NCBI GenBank assembly: GCA_964017155.1
Contig: OZ024864.1
Location: forward strand, 36,621,980-36,685,979
Source: Oasisia sp. SBJ-2009
Taxonomy: Eukaryota; Annelida; Polychaeta; Sabellida; Siboglinidae
Direction of reading: 5' to 3'
DNA length: 64,000 nucleotides
Shown: one piece after another, positions 53,289 through 64,000 of the stretch
How the letters are laid out: the number at the start of each line of letters is the position of its first letter
Numbering within the stretch: the first letter of the stretch is position 1
The notes under the pieces: generated by a model
The model's input: only the letters and a program-made list of their open reading frames with translations
Database searches by the model: none
Told to the model about the DNA's origin: nothing
Program-made: the position numbers and the translations under genes

Positions 53289-53966
53289 AAGGGATTTCCA
53301 GGACGGGGAGTCCATTCCTGGAGTTATTTTTTGGATACGGTGTCAAGTCAAGGGAAAATCAAAGGTCAAGTTTACTTGTGCAACCTTTAGCATTTCTCAG
53401 TATTCGAGATGCATGTATATATTAAGGAAATAAAACATATGTGAATTTAAATTTATTTATCAGCCTTTTCGATATGCATGTATATTTATAACAAAGAAAT
53501 AAAGAGTATATTTATTCGTCATCGACACTTGGCCCCCCTTCATCGTCTTCGATATCCATCTACTTGCTGATGAAAGGACTACAGCTGATGTCTCCTCCCT
53601 CGCATTTGCAGTAGTCCGTGCATAAAAGGCCTGCGCTGTTGCAGCTGCAGCGTGTGCTACTGCATGCCTTGTACTCTGCAGTGCAGCTACAGCTAACGAC
53701 ATCCAGTAGTGCTTGGGGAGCAACTGGCGCTGTTGAGATGGCCGGAGTGATGGCGGAGCCTTCGATGTTCCAACCAAAGTTGGCAATATTTCGAGCTTCT
53801 TCAGGTGGATCACGTTGGTCCGCGGCCTTCCACAGTAGCATCTGAAGATGAGCTCGGAGCACATGCAGCTGCAGGTTGGCATCAGTTGGTGGAAGTTTCT
53901 TCAGTGGCGGAGGTTTCTTATATCCACGGTAGAAGTGAGCACGTGCGTCATTCATTGTTGTACATC
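53289..53966 (+). repeat. Left inverted arm
   Basis: Inverse match of 55772-56466. A short extra piece just outside (about 53164-53200, GTGCAACCTTGAGCATTTCT) repeats text from within the arm, and a small hairpin (TTCAAGATGGC/GCCATCTTGAA) lies at about 53196-53228. Confidence 0.85.
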
Positions 53967-55654
53967 CCTTCTGTCCGTGGAGGGGTAAGAAGAATGTGTG
54001 TGCTGTCTCCTGGAGCTGAGCGTGGGTCGCGCCAGGCTGACCGAGCACTTGATCGAGACCTGGTATAACTATCTCTAGGAGCTTGAGCGCTGACTTTTTT
54101 CATTTTCCAAAGGGGCATGACACTGTATCGCAGCCTGACAGTGCGTGGATACCGAGAAGTTGACTGCACTTTCTGGGGCCTAACCGCTGAACAGTTTCGT
54201 TGATGTCCAAGACATCGCCATTCCACTTTTCCATTTGAATCTTGGCGACAACTCGCATCCTTGATGTCCAGTACACCAAGAGAACGAAGACGTCGGTATC
54301 ATCACTGAGGATTCGGATGGTCTGGGCGCCTTCTGCCACTGCTTTCAGCATGTAGCTGCAGAGGGCGACGTCTGCCTCATCATGGGTAACGACACAGTCC
54401 AGCATGTTGACGAGTTGAATGTTGTGTGGAAGGGGATAGCTGCATAGAATGTTGTTAAGCAGATTCTTGTTCTTGGAATTATGAAGAATAACTTCTCGGC
54501 ATGGAAGGAGGGTGTTTGGGGTTAGACGTACTTCCTTGGCTCTTCCTCGTCTCGTCCGCTCACGGTCCTTTGCGCTGGGAGCATCTTGGTCATATCTATC
54601 GAACAGAATGATTTTTTTGCAGACAGGAGGATAGTGGGCCAGTCGAGTGCCGAAGCTTGCAGCCAGGTCTCCTCTAGTCCCAGAGACTAGCCAGACGGCG
54701 TGGTACAGAAGCTGGCCGGCATCAACCAGCACCACGTTTGGAGCACATGGAGTCATGACAGAGACACTGAGAGACTTGACGAGCACGGTCTTGTACATAT
54801 GTTCCATGGCGATGTCAAGGTGGGCGCACACACTGAAACTATTCACCCACACAGCCACTTGCTCGGGGCTCGTTGAAATGCACTTCATACCTCCAGAACC
54901 CTTCCATCGCTTGATATATGTCTCCTCTCCGAACTGATCTGCTGGCACTGCGGCCCCCCCCCCCATCCGAGTGCCGACAGACGTGTGCACCTGCCAGTAG
55001 GTCCTCCATGGCACGATGGGGAAGGTGCTCCATCTGTCGCACATACCAGCTCAGGTAGCGGGCATAATTGTGGTGACCTGCTGCGAAGAAGTATGGCAGC
55101 ATTGCCTTGAGACAGTGCTGCTGGAGGAGGAAGTCACCGTTCCCCTCTCCGGGCAGGAACATGAGCGACAACAGTGTAGGCTTGACAGAACAGTCCACCC
55201 ATAGCCTCCAGGTCGGGTGCCCTCTGGCTGTCTCCAGATAGACATTCAGCTCCTCATATGTCTTGGTGCCATTCGAATAGAAATTATGCAGCAACACAGC
55301 AATGATGAGACGGTATGCCTGTAGTGCATTGGTGCAGGCCTTACCGTTGACTATGCTGGTGATGCCAGCAAACGTTGCGCTGATGAGAATGTCCACTCCT
55401 GATGCCTTCATCAGTGTTCCTACACAGCCCAGAAAACTCATGAGAGTGTGCATCATAACCGGGTGAAGCATGACGTTGGTCCAGCGCAGAGGATTGTTCC
55501 ATTGGACTAGGCATGCAATCTGATACAGTTGGAGGTCGACTGTGATGTGGGTGTACTGCATCCCAAAACTATTGAGAGCCCTCTCAGGCGGTGAGTCGAT
55601 CATCGATCCGAACACAACCAGTGTCTTGGGCTTCTGGACAGAGCCGGGCACCAA
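53560..55654 (-). pseudogene. Broken PIN/XPG-like + CXC-domain gene of the 3.2 kb element
   Basis: Three pieces in order on the minus strand. Piece 1 (55654 to about 54965) starts MVPGSVQKPKTLVVFG and continues through VDLQLYQIACLVQW. At a run of eleven C (54954-54964) the frame shifts. Piece 2 carries THDEADVALCSYML and ILSDDTDVFVLLVYW, acidic clusters that resemble the metal-binding Asp/Glu of PIN/XPG-type nucleases, then ALSGCDTVSCPFGK, where a TGA (54100-54102) breaks the frame. Piece 3 continues in the same frame to 53560 and ends with CSCTAEYKACSSTRCSCNS and LCTDYCKCEG, a tesmin/TSO1-like CXC cysteine cluster, probably DNA-binding. This gene type recurs as repetitive uncharacterised genes in marine animal genomes; I know no established function. 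One frameshift plus one stop suggests recent inactivation, or sequencing error in the C run. Confidence 0.72.
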
Positions 55655-55771
55655 GCGGTCTTGCTGAGCATTGGAGCCCGCCCAAATTACTGTAGAGTAG
55701 ATGGTCTGTAGAGGTGATTTGTTCCTGGTTTTAGGTCAACTTTGACCTTTGACCTCTTATTTGACCTTGAC

Positions 55772-56466
55772 TTTGATGTACAACAATGAATGACGTACGT
55801 GCTCACTTCTACCGTGGACATAAGAAACCTCCGCCACTGAAGAAACTTCCACCGACTGATGCCAACCTGCAGCTGCATGTGCTCCGAGCTCATCTTCAGA
55901 TGCTACTGTGGAAGGCCGCGGACCAACGTGATTCACCTGAAGAAGCTCGAAATATTGCCAACTTTGGTTGGAACATCGAAGGCTCCGCCATCACACCGGC
56001 CGTCTCAACAGCGCCAGCTGCTACCCATGTACTACTGGATGTCGTTAGCTGTAGCTGCACTGCAGAGTACAAGGCATGCAGTAGCACACGCTGCAGCTGC
56101 AACAGCGCAGGCCTTTCATGCACGGACTACTGCAAATGCGAGGGAGGAGACATGTGCTGTAGTCCTTTCATCAGCAAGCAGATGGATATCGAAGACGATG
56201 AAGGGGAGCCAAGTGTCGATGACGAATAAATAAAAAATTAATTATACTCTTTATTTCCTTGTTATAAATATACATGCATATCGAAAAGGCTGGTAAATAA
56301 ATTTAAATTCACATGTGTTTTATTTCCTTAATATATACATGCATCTCGAATACTGAGAAATGCTAAAGGTTGTACAAGTACATTTGACCTTTGACCTCTG
56401 ATTTGACTTTGACACCGTATCCAAAAAATAACTGAAGAAATGGACTCCCCGTCCTGGAAATCCCTT
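55772..56466 (-). repeat. Right inverted arm
   Basis: Inverse copy of 53289-53966. It carries an open plus-strand frame (55786-56229) starting MNDVRAHFYRGHKKPPP and ending in the same CXC cysteine cluster, with a slightly longer acidic tail (DIEDDEGEPSVDDE) because the left arm has a stop where this one continues. Confidence 0.85.
55786..56229 (+). CDS. Second CXC-domain ORF in the right arm (147 codons)
   Basis: Intact frame from ATG to TAA, near-identical to the 3' end of the minus-strand gene. It has a Lys/Pro-rich start, a helical middle (NLQLHVLRAHLQMLLWKAAD) and the CXC cluster CSCTAEYKACSSTRCSCNS, then SCTDYCKCEGGDMCC. AATAAATAAA overlaps the stop. It could make a CXC-only protein that would compete with the full protein, but expression is unknown; it may simply be the mirror of the left arm. 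Confidence 0.5.
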   Translation: MNDVRAHFYRGHKKPPPLKKLPPTDANLQLHVLRAHLQMLLWKAADQRDSPEEARNIANFGWNIEGSAITPAVSTAPAATHVLLDVVSCSCTAEYKACSSTRCSCNSAGLSCTDYCKCEGGDMCCSPFISKQMDIEDDEGEPSVDDE

Positions 56467-56730
56467 TTGGACAGTTTGGCTTACGTATTTGACGATTGTG
56501 CGGGCACAGCTGCTTCCCGTGCAACCACATGTAACTCTCTACCCCAACCACTGTCTCAAGCAAAACATTAACTCATAAAAAAATGTTAATTTAGCAATGA
56601 AGTCAGACGACCCATATTGCGAACTGGCGTGATGTGTCTTGAGGACGTGTTGTCAGTTAACAAAGTTACAAGACTGAGTCCTTGTGAATGATAACATCCC
56701 TTCATGACAACACCTATTTCAGAAACCGTG

Positions 56731-57643
56731 CAGAGCTGCCAAGTCTCCCGATTTATCGGGAGATCTCCCGGAAGTATAGCAAAATAAACCCAATCTCCCG
56801 ATCTCCCGCTTTTGATTTGCAATCTCCCGCAAAAGAATTGTTTTGTTGTCTTTTTTAGGCGTATTTTTCGATTTTTATTTGCCGGCGCACGGTTTTGCCA
56901 GCTGTGAATCATCTACGGCACAGGGAAAGTGCCTAGAGCAGCCGAGCGGAGACTAAACAAGACGCATATAATATAACTTTTCTGATTGGTCAGCTAACAG
57001 GAAGTTACTATATTTAATGACCAATGGAAACGTTTGTTACGTATTGGGTAGGAATAAGTTTAGCGGCATTTTTCAGACGAGGAAAGTGCAATGAGTGAAA
57101 AGCCTGAATAGTGTTTGAAAAAGAGGAAATATGATTCCAGGCACAAGAGTTTGCTGAAGTTATAAAAGGGTCTGAGGAGACGAGAAGAAGAAGAAGAAGA
57201 GTGCAGATAGAAATGGACAGAAATGCAGTTCTGCTTGAACAATTTATTTTGTGACTGCTGTTTATAGCTAAAATAAAATGTTACAATAGCACCACCATGT
57301 CCATTTTTATAATAGTGAAAGAATCTTGAAAGTCTCTGTAAACCCCAATAAAAATATAAATTAATTATACCCACACATGAAACTTTAAAATGTAAAATAT
57401 TGTTATTTAAAATATAGTTCACTTTTGAAGAGGTGTTAAATGTAAGCGAAAAAGGCAGGAAATCACATATTTGGCATTATCAATTATAAAAAAAATTCGG
57501 GGGGGGCATGCCTCCGGAACCCCCTAGCATTCTCAGCAACCTCGGGCAAGGGGCTTCGCGTCTTGCATATATTTCTCCCTCTTTTGACATACTGTAGGAG
57601 GGAGATCTCCCTCATCACATTCAATTCAACTTGGCAGCTCTTG
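56731..57643. mobile_element. hAT-like element (CAGAGCTGCCAAGT ends)
   Basis: The left end CAGAGCTGCCAAGTCTCCCG and the right end ACTTGGCAGCTCTTG are inverse over 13 bp; CTCCCGATTTATCGGGAG next to the left end is a short hairpin. CAGAGCTGCCAA-type ends are typical of one hAT group (Zaphod-like, from memory). The flanking 8-mers (AAACCGTG, AAACGTAC) are only partly alike. An N-terminal-like MSEKPE...KKRKYDSRHKS stretch with stops lies at 57090-57170. Confidence 0.65.
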
Positions 57644-59026
57644 AAACGTACATATGTCTTTCCAATGTAGTTAAAGGTAAATTAAAGCATAGAACTCTTG
57701 TGTGTCCAGACCAGACAATTTAAAATTCGACATCTGTTTGGTAGCCGTTTCATAGTCTGCAACCCCTTCACATAGGAGTGCTCACTCGTCACTTAAACAG
57801 GGTAATTCGTCAAAGCTGAAAGGGTTCAAACAATCATTCACTTCTTCTCGCTGAGATAATTTTATATAAAATCATGGATACCCTTCCTTGATATCAGTGA
57901 CGCAAATGTATCGCATAGCTTTTAGCTAACGTGTTAATTTGTTTAATTGAAAGCAGTAGCCTTTACCTCTATAGAAAAAAATCTGGTAGGCTTTTCATTG
58001 GTTTCTAAGTAATTAATCTTTGCACTAATATTGGAGCCTTCCGTTACTTTTTCGAATAATTTATCCATCTCGTTCTGGGCTATTATTATTCTTCCACCCC
58101 CTGTCGGAGATTACCCCTTTACCCTGTAACAAATTATCGAGCATCGAACGCGCTTCCTCTGTTTTTCTTTCCGAATACACGACGGTAAGAATGAGCTTGG
58201 ATAATGGATATGTTTCTTAAAGGTTGACAATCATTTCGTTTTGCCCATCGCCAATCCTTTTCTTTTATGTCCTGATGTGTAATGTTTCAATAGTTTAACT
58301 AGTATGCGCAATCAGTTTAATTTTAAAATGCGTACTTATCTTTTTTTATTCGGCAAAAAAGAATCGTCGTTACACCGGGTATAACTGACGAAACCATTAG
58401 CCGGTGTAGACGTCCTGCCCTTTTTGGGTCACGTGTTTTATACGAGATCGGCATCCTACGGCACAATAACAAACCGCATGTGCTTTTGCGTGTCGTGACG
58501 AACGTTCCGAAGTGTTTCTTCTGTGAAGGTATGTATTAAGTGTTTTATTGCAGTTAGCAACCAGGGCGAGTAGTCGTGGGCTAATTCAACAAGAACTGCA
58601 ACTTGTGAACTTCATTATAGGCCTACTCGACGTGGATTCTCTAACTTGTTAGATTATTTTTAAAGTTTGACAGTCGGCATCGGCATCGCTTAGACTCCTT
58701 AGGCTTAGTCTCAGCCAGATACACTCATACAGCCTTTATTTATAAGTTTATATGTATTGTATTTGATAACGCAGGATCTTGTTCATAAGCTGTGTAATTG
58801 CAAAAGTACATATCTAGAGAGTGTAGATGACGTTAGGGACGAAATGATATCTCATTGGCTTCGGAACATTGGCAGTAGCTAGGCTCCGGGTGATGGTCAC
58901 CGTGGGGAGCATCCGTTAACTCGTGCAACAGAACGTCAAACGAAGAATTATGTTGGTTATCACAATTATTTAAACAGTGTTTTGTGACTCACATTTTACT
59001 ATGATTGCTGGATGTTGCTGATTTGC

Positions 59027-59088
59027 ATTATATTTTATATAATAATAATATTATAATTATATAATATTATTATTATATAAAATATAAT
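59027..59088. repeat. Perfect 27 bp AT palindrome with 8 bp spacer
   Basis: ATTATATTTTATATAATAAT and the next seven bases (AATATTA) are followed by TAATTATA and then the exact inverse of the first 27 bases. Pure A/T, able to form a hairpin or cruciform. Confidence 0.95.
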
Positions 59089-59253
59089 ACTTTACTCCCT
59101 TCCACCATTATATACCGTTTACTGCGAAGTGTGTCCCTTGGAAAGATGTAAATAATTTGTTTATTTCTAACCACAACAATAAAAAATTACACATTATGAT
59201 GTTGGTGGAAATGGGGTGAACATAAGTGCAATATTTATATATGGTGAGACATA

Positions 59254-59425
59254 TACACACACTATATATGTCTCACCATACACACACTATATATGTCTCA
59301 CCATACACACACTATATATGTCTCACCGTACACACACTATATATGTCTCACCATACACACACTATATATGTCTCACCATACACACACTATATATGTCTCA
59401 CCATACACACTATATATGTCTCACC
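59254..59425 (+). repeat. 25 bp minisatellite (TATATATGTCTCACCATACACAC)
   Basis: Seven units of ACTATATATGTCTCACCATA plus CACAC lead into the following CA microsatellite, which seems to have grown from the CACAC part of the unit. Confidence 0.93.
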
Positions 59426-59444
59426 ATATACATAAACGCACACA

Positions 59445-59757
<313 letters not shown>

Positions 59758-60455
59758 TGTATGACGTATTTTCATTGATTGCTTACTCCTGTCAGAAAAC
59801 GTATCCAGCATCGATCACCTGGTTCTAGTTTACTTTTATGCCCTAATAGTAAACACCCATATTGGGAATAGGTGTTTTTCGTACCTGTACGCCTATTACT
59901 TCTTGGCATATAGCTTCCTTCAATCTAGTGTTAGATCAATTGCAGGCTAAGCAGCCTGAGCTATTACTATAATGTTATTCTTAACTATTGTAATTGTCTT
60001 GCCTGCAACGTTTTTTAAATTAGTAATGAATTATTACAATAAAGATCAAGACAAATTATTTAACTGAACCGCTACATTGCGTTTTGCGTACGTGACAATG
60101 AATTTATGCACGTGACCTTCATCGAGTACAACCTTTACAACAACATGTACGGGCGGCATAACATCTACTTTGTCAAACCTTCCCTATCCTTGACCCACAT
60201 AGGGTGGCAGCCGACAGGTCACGTGACAGGATCATTTTAGTGTTCGCTGCACATGCGTTTTGTAATTGTTGGAAGTTATCTTTAAACATGATTTTTTTTG
60301 TTTTTTTTGTTATAACACTACGAAAATAATAGACAGAGAGGAAGACCGGCGAGACGGCGGAGAGACGAACTAGAAAACTACGGGAGCGCTAGGTAGGCAG
60401 ATGTGGAAGCAGAATGTTGATGCCTTCCCCCAACCACGGAACACCATGGCGGCAC

Positions 60456-60524
60456 AATGATGATGATGCTGATGATGATGATGATGACGACGACGACGAC
60501 GATGATGATGATGATGATATTTTA
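60456..60524 (+). repeat. (GAT)n/(GAC)n trinucleotide repeat
   Basis: Runs of ATG/GAT with a (GAC)5 core; not inside a recognised exon. Confidence 0.96.
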
Positions 60525-60579
60525 TAAACTCTTCTTGTGAAGGAGGGAAGGAGGATTTATATTAAAATAAAAAAGAACA

Positions 60580-60678
60580 CACACACGCTCTCTTTCTCTC
60601 TATCCATCCCTCTTTCCCTCCCCCTGCCTCCTCCCTCCCTCCCTACCTCCCTGCCTCTCTGCATCCCTCCCTTCATCC

Positions 60679-60725
<47 letters not shown>

Positions 60726-60790
60726 TCTGTCTCTCTCTCTGTCTCTCTCTGTCTCTGTCTGTTTCCCCCCCCCTCTCTCTCTCTCTCAAA
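60580..60790 (+). repeat. (CT)n polypyrimidine tract
   Basis: CTCTCT and CCCTCC runs on the plus strand; one-sided pyrimidine content could form triplex DNA. The overlapping reading frame is an artefact. Confidence 0.95.
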
Positions 60791-60844
60791 ACAAATCTCT
60801 GTATTTTGTGTCTGACGTGTTTGAATACAAATGTGTAATAGTTA

Positions 60845-61026
60845 TTCCAAAAAAATAAACAAAAATACAAATTTGTAGCTGTTTATGTGCAAGAATTACA
60901 CAGAATCCGTGAGGTGGCAGCACTTTTGAGCCCCTCACACTGATAACAATGAAAAGCCGGCTAGGTGATCAGGCTGTCTTCTCGACGACGTTACGCAACC
61001 AAGCCAGAGTCGTTTAAGCGAGACTA
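60845..61026 (-). mobile_element. TAGTCTCGCTTAA element, copy 2 (one end preserved)
   Basis: Read on the minus strand it starts TAGTCTCGCTTAAACGACT and continues with CGAGAAGACAGCCTGATCAC and GTGCTGCCACCTCACGGA, matching the element in COX15 intron 7 at 13603 onward. The other end was not found. Confidence 0.8.
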
Positions 61027-61144
61027 CTAGGTCATGTGGTTGCCGATGAAAGTAGGATATGCATATTCACCTATCCTTCTCATGAGCTATGACTTAACAA
61101 TAACGTCTGCCAAGCCATTGAACATGGACGCCGAATACGTGGAG

Positions 61145-61350
61145 CTTTCGAAATTTCGTCGAATGTTTTGTGACACTCTGGATACAAATGTATTTCGTCT
61201 TATGTTTTGTGACATTCTGGATACAACTGTTATATCGTCGAATGTTTTGTGACATTCTGGATATAAATCTTATTTCGTAGAATGTTTTGTGACATTCTGG
61301 ATACAAAGTTATTTCGTCGAATGTTTTGTGACATTCTGGATAGAAATGTA
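61145..61350 (+). repeat. ~39 bp repeat (TTTCGTCGAATGTTTTGTGA)
   Basis: Five imperfect units containing GAATGTTTTGTGACATTCTG followed by GATACAAAT. GAATGT and ACATTC form a short inverted pair in each unit (AATGTTTTGTGACATT). Confidence 0.9.
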
Positions 61351-61918
61351 ATTTCCGCAAGAAAAACATATAACGCATTTAAGTTGGATAAGCATCTGGT
61401 ACCAACTGTTCCACACACTGGAATAGACCAACCAACTCGCTCCATGTGTTTGCAATCCATTTTAAGAATCTGTACAATACACGGAATCATAGTTTGACTT
61501 GTTGGTCGGGTGACGCAATCGGCATTTTAAACAAAAATAATAATAAACTGCAGTTGGACCACAATGTCACAAATGTTCTTTGTTCCTTGTAAAAACAATT
61601 CAGTAGACATTCAATAAATGCCTACACATATTAATTAAAGTACGGAATTTCCATATACTCAGTATAAAAGGCGACAATTCCATTAACTAAAGCAAGCTAT
61701 ACATTGATTTTAGATGGCATAACCGTTTAACTATATAACAGTGATTGTTTACATATACTGTATCGTAATCGGTGGAGATACAACTGAAATGTCACGGGAG
61801 CATTCCTAGACTTATTTGAAGGTGAATGATGATGCCAGTGCAGGTATTTGTCAAGGTGAGTTGTTTAGTGTGAGCAATAGGTAACCCCATTGTACACTGC
61901 ATGCTGATCTGGTGAATA

Positions 61919-61924
61919 TTTATT
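61919..61924 (-). promoter_or_regulatory. Possible polyadenylation signal of the glass homologue
   Basis: AATAAA on the minus strand (TTTATT on plus), about 365 bp after the glass stop codon. Hexamer match only. Confidence 0.35.
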
Positions 61925-62287
61925 CAAAACATCTTCTTCCTGGTAGTTAACATCTTCTTCCTGGTAGTTCCGTTCAAGATCGACGCCTAACAAATAAATA
62001 AAGCTGCGTTAGTTAACCAGTGAGTACACACATAACTTATAACAATTGGGTTATACTAACTAGCTGTCACAATAATGGATGTAAACGGTGATATCTACTG
62101 TATAGTGAATTGTTCTTACACGAACATTAATATTAACGGACACAATTCGCGATTTTAATTCAAAGCAATGATGAAATACACACTGCCGGTTAACATATCA
62201 TGCTGAAAATCGTTACATGAATACAATATGTAACCACGTGTTGTTTAAAACACGCAAATGTTGTATTATAGCTGCCACGCATGCGCG

Positions 62288-63362
62288 TTATTCGTTGCCG
62301 GAACTTCCATTGTGAACGCGCATGTGCCGGTTGAGGTTTCCGGACTGGGAGAAGCGCAGTAGGCACAGCTTACACTGGTACGGCTTCTCTCCGGAGTGAA
62401 TCCGCAAGTGCTTCGTCAGGGTCGAGCTGTCGGAGAACGCCTTCTTACACATCCGGCACTGGTATGGCCGCTCGCCCGAGTGAGTGCGCATGTGCGTCGT
62501 CACCGAGGAACTCTGGGAGAAGCTGCGCGCGCACACGGGACACCGGAAGGGCTTCTCGCCGCTGTGCGTGCGCAGGTGCGCGGTTAGATTGGCGGCCTGC
62601 GAGAAGGACTTCGTGCACATCTGACAGCGGTACGGCTTTTCGCCGGAGTGCGTGCGCAGGTGGGTCTTGAGCGTGCTCGGACGGGCGTATGTCTTCCCGC
62701 AGATGCGACACAGGTTCACCTTGGCGCCACACCCCAAGATGCTCGCCTTGCCGCCCCGTGTCCTCACGGCGCTGAATGACGCCAACAGCCCGGAGAGCTT
62801 GGCGCCTCCGTCTGTCCCCGCTGGCGCCGGCGGCTCGTAACCGTACATCGGGCCGACGTTACGCGGGTCGGCGTACGCGCATGCGTACCCGCGACTTCCG
62901 GCGGGCGAGAAGTGATTGGGCGGCGCGTGGTGCGCGCCCTGCGCCGGCGAGTACGGCGCACTACATTGCGCGGCGGGCGGATACGCGCAATTCCAGTCGT
63001 TGTACATGCCGACGTTCATGCTCATTGATACGTTGACGCTCATCGCCGGAAAGAAGGCGGCGCCCTGGGCCGAGTGCCCGGATGGAGAGTGGTCCGCCAC
63101 ACAAGGTCCGGTGCCGGCGGGCGCCGGAGGGTATTGGCACGACGCCGGACACGGGTAGTTCGCACTGGCCATCTGGGGCTGGTGGTTGACGGTGTACGAG
63201 AAGGGGGGCGTGGCATATGGGGGTAGACCGGGGCCCATGGCGGACATGAGGGCCGGCATCTGTGTGGGCGCGTGGGATGGAGGGGCCTGGACGGTGTGCT
63301 TCAGACTGAGCAGGGCGTCGGCGATGTGATGTGGCTTCTTCTGCGAGAAGATCGAGAAATCC
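62288..63362 (-). CDS. gl: Glass-type transcription factor, last exon with five C2H2 zinc fingers
   Basis: After a TTTTCTCTTACAG acceptor the exon runs 358 codons to TAA (62288-62290). The first half is Pro/Ala/Tyr-rich (probably disordered activation region), opening with [20 protein letters not shown]. The second half has five fingers in tandem (about 62307-62711), each C-X2-C-X12-H-X3-H, joined by [12 protein letters not shown] linkers. Finger text such as [60 protein letters not shown] and [14 protein letters not shown] is, from memory, almost identical to Drosophila Glass, a nuclear factor required for photoreceptor fate. The 5' exon(s) lie right of the window or in 63363-64000, where none was recognised. 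The exon is far richer in CG than its surroundings. Confidence 0.92.
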
Positions 63363-64000
63363 CTGTAAGAGAAAACAAATAAGTACAAGATATTTGCATT
63401 TACATTATTTTACCGGCTGTATCCAACGACACAAGTTTTAGATTGTATTTTGTTACAGAAGTCTGCGGTATAAGGAGCGAGTTAACTAACGTGGAATGAT
63501 ATGAGTGGATGTGGGAGCCGTATTTAAAAGCTCCAGAGTTGCATTGTTAATATATACACTGTAAGATGTTAATATATACACTGTAAAATATTAATATATA
63601 CACTGTAAGATGTTAATATATACACTGTAAGATGTTAATATATACACTGCCGGTTGTCATGCTCTTTCGGTGACAAATACTGGAACCATGACGAAGACCT
63701 GCCGCAAATAAGTCACATTTCAGTTCATTTTATTGGCATAAGAAGGACAATAGTACAACTCACGATCATATTACAAATATGTAAAAGATTGTTAGAAAAC
63801 ATGAAATGAAGTAAAAACTGTAACAGCATCAAAAACCAACCCGTACAAAAACGAATAGAGACACATATTTAAGCTTGAAAACAAACGTCAAGAAAGTTAT
63901 TGTGGTGCCTTATCCAGTCTTTAGGACTCCTCAGAAGGGTTTACCGTTTGCCCCCTGGCGGACTTGTTTAATCGAACAACATCTCGACTTACATGAGAAG
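63363..64000. other. Intron of the glass homologue, right edge
   Basis: No exon seen. It contains a 22 bp minisatellite at 63545-63651 (five units of GTTAATATATACACTGTAAG plus two bases). Confidence 0.6.
63545..63651 (+). repeat. 22 bp minisatellite (GTTAATATATACACTGTAAG)
   Basis: Five units with single-base variants, AT-rich. Confidence 0.93.

Larger units (their letters stand above)
53289..56466 (-). mobile_element. 3.2 kb element with ~0.68 kb inverted ends carrying a PIN-like/CXC gene
   Basis: The left arm (53289-53966) and right arm (55772-56466) are inverse copies with high identity. Both start at AAGGGATTTCCAGGACGGGG on the outside and stop at CATTGTTGTACATC on the inside. Between them lies about 1.8 kb of single-copy coding sequence read on the minus strand. 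The 3' coding end, including the CXC region, falls inside the left arm and is therefore present twice. No clear target-site duplication flanks the arms. Read as a mobile element or an inverted duplication of one. Confidence 0.75.

Noticed and set aside
53618..53845. Small plus-strand frame in the left arm
   Set aside because: Antisense shadow of the CXC coding sequence; the same shadow appears in the right arm at 55896-56123.
62396..63158. Arg/Ala-rich frames overlapping glass
   Set aside because: High-GC shadows of the zinc-finger exon in other frames.

Overview
The window is eukaryotic and looks like a non-vertebrate animal, probably a marine invertebrate. Genes are split into short, phase-consistent exons by 0.3-4 kb introns with GT-AG borders. 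There are DNA transposons, LINE-type reverse-transcriptase scraps and many minisatellites. A Glass-type zinc-finger gene and a PDZ-PTB-RGS-RBD-GoLoco gene (RGS12/loco type) fit a bilaterian; I cannot name the species from sequence alone. || Layout: (1) 1-3.4 kb, minus strand: 5' part of an ankyrin-repeat gene, running off the left edge. (2) 3.44-4.36 kb: short head-to-head intergenic region, probably a shared promoter. (3) 4.36-16.03 kb, plus: complete nine-exon COX15 (haem A synthase), 393 codons by my exon model, polyA signal at 16.37 kb. (4) 16.4-22.2 kb: intergenic, with minisatellites, two direct copies of a ~0.3 kb MITE and a possible 5' exon/promoter region near 18.8-19.2 kb. (5) 22.25-46.46 kb, plus: RGS12-like gene, 13 coding exons, 1603 codons; its introns hold two piggyBac-type elements, TTAA elements, nested insertions and long arrays. 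(6) 48.95-50.34 kb, minus: an apparent terminal exon of an FBXW4-like WD40 gene whose 3' end has been amplified into a 15-unit array. (7) 53.29-56.47 kb: a 3.2 kb element with ~0.68 kb inverted ends carrying a broken gene with a PIN/XPG-like region and a tesmin/TSO1-like CXC region. (8) 56.5-62.2 kb: intergenic, a hAT-like element and microsatellites. (9) 62.29-63.36 kb, minus: last exon of a glass homologue with five C2H2 fingers, continuing past the right edge. || The most unusual signal is a recurring arrangement: in at least four places, and probably a fifth, a minisatellite unit contains a copy of an exon edge. Three arrays repeat a 3' splice site plus the first 20-60 nt of the exon (COX15 exon 3; RGS12 exons 5 and 7), one probably does (COX15 exon 4), and one repeats the last codons and stop of a terminal exon (FBXW4-like). 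Two of the splice-site arrays have unit lengths divisible by three (81 and 57 bp) and keep the host frame open, so use of an upstream acceptor would lengthen the protein by whole repeat units. The genes do not form an obvious pathway; they are ordinary neighbours in an animal chromosome.
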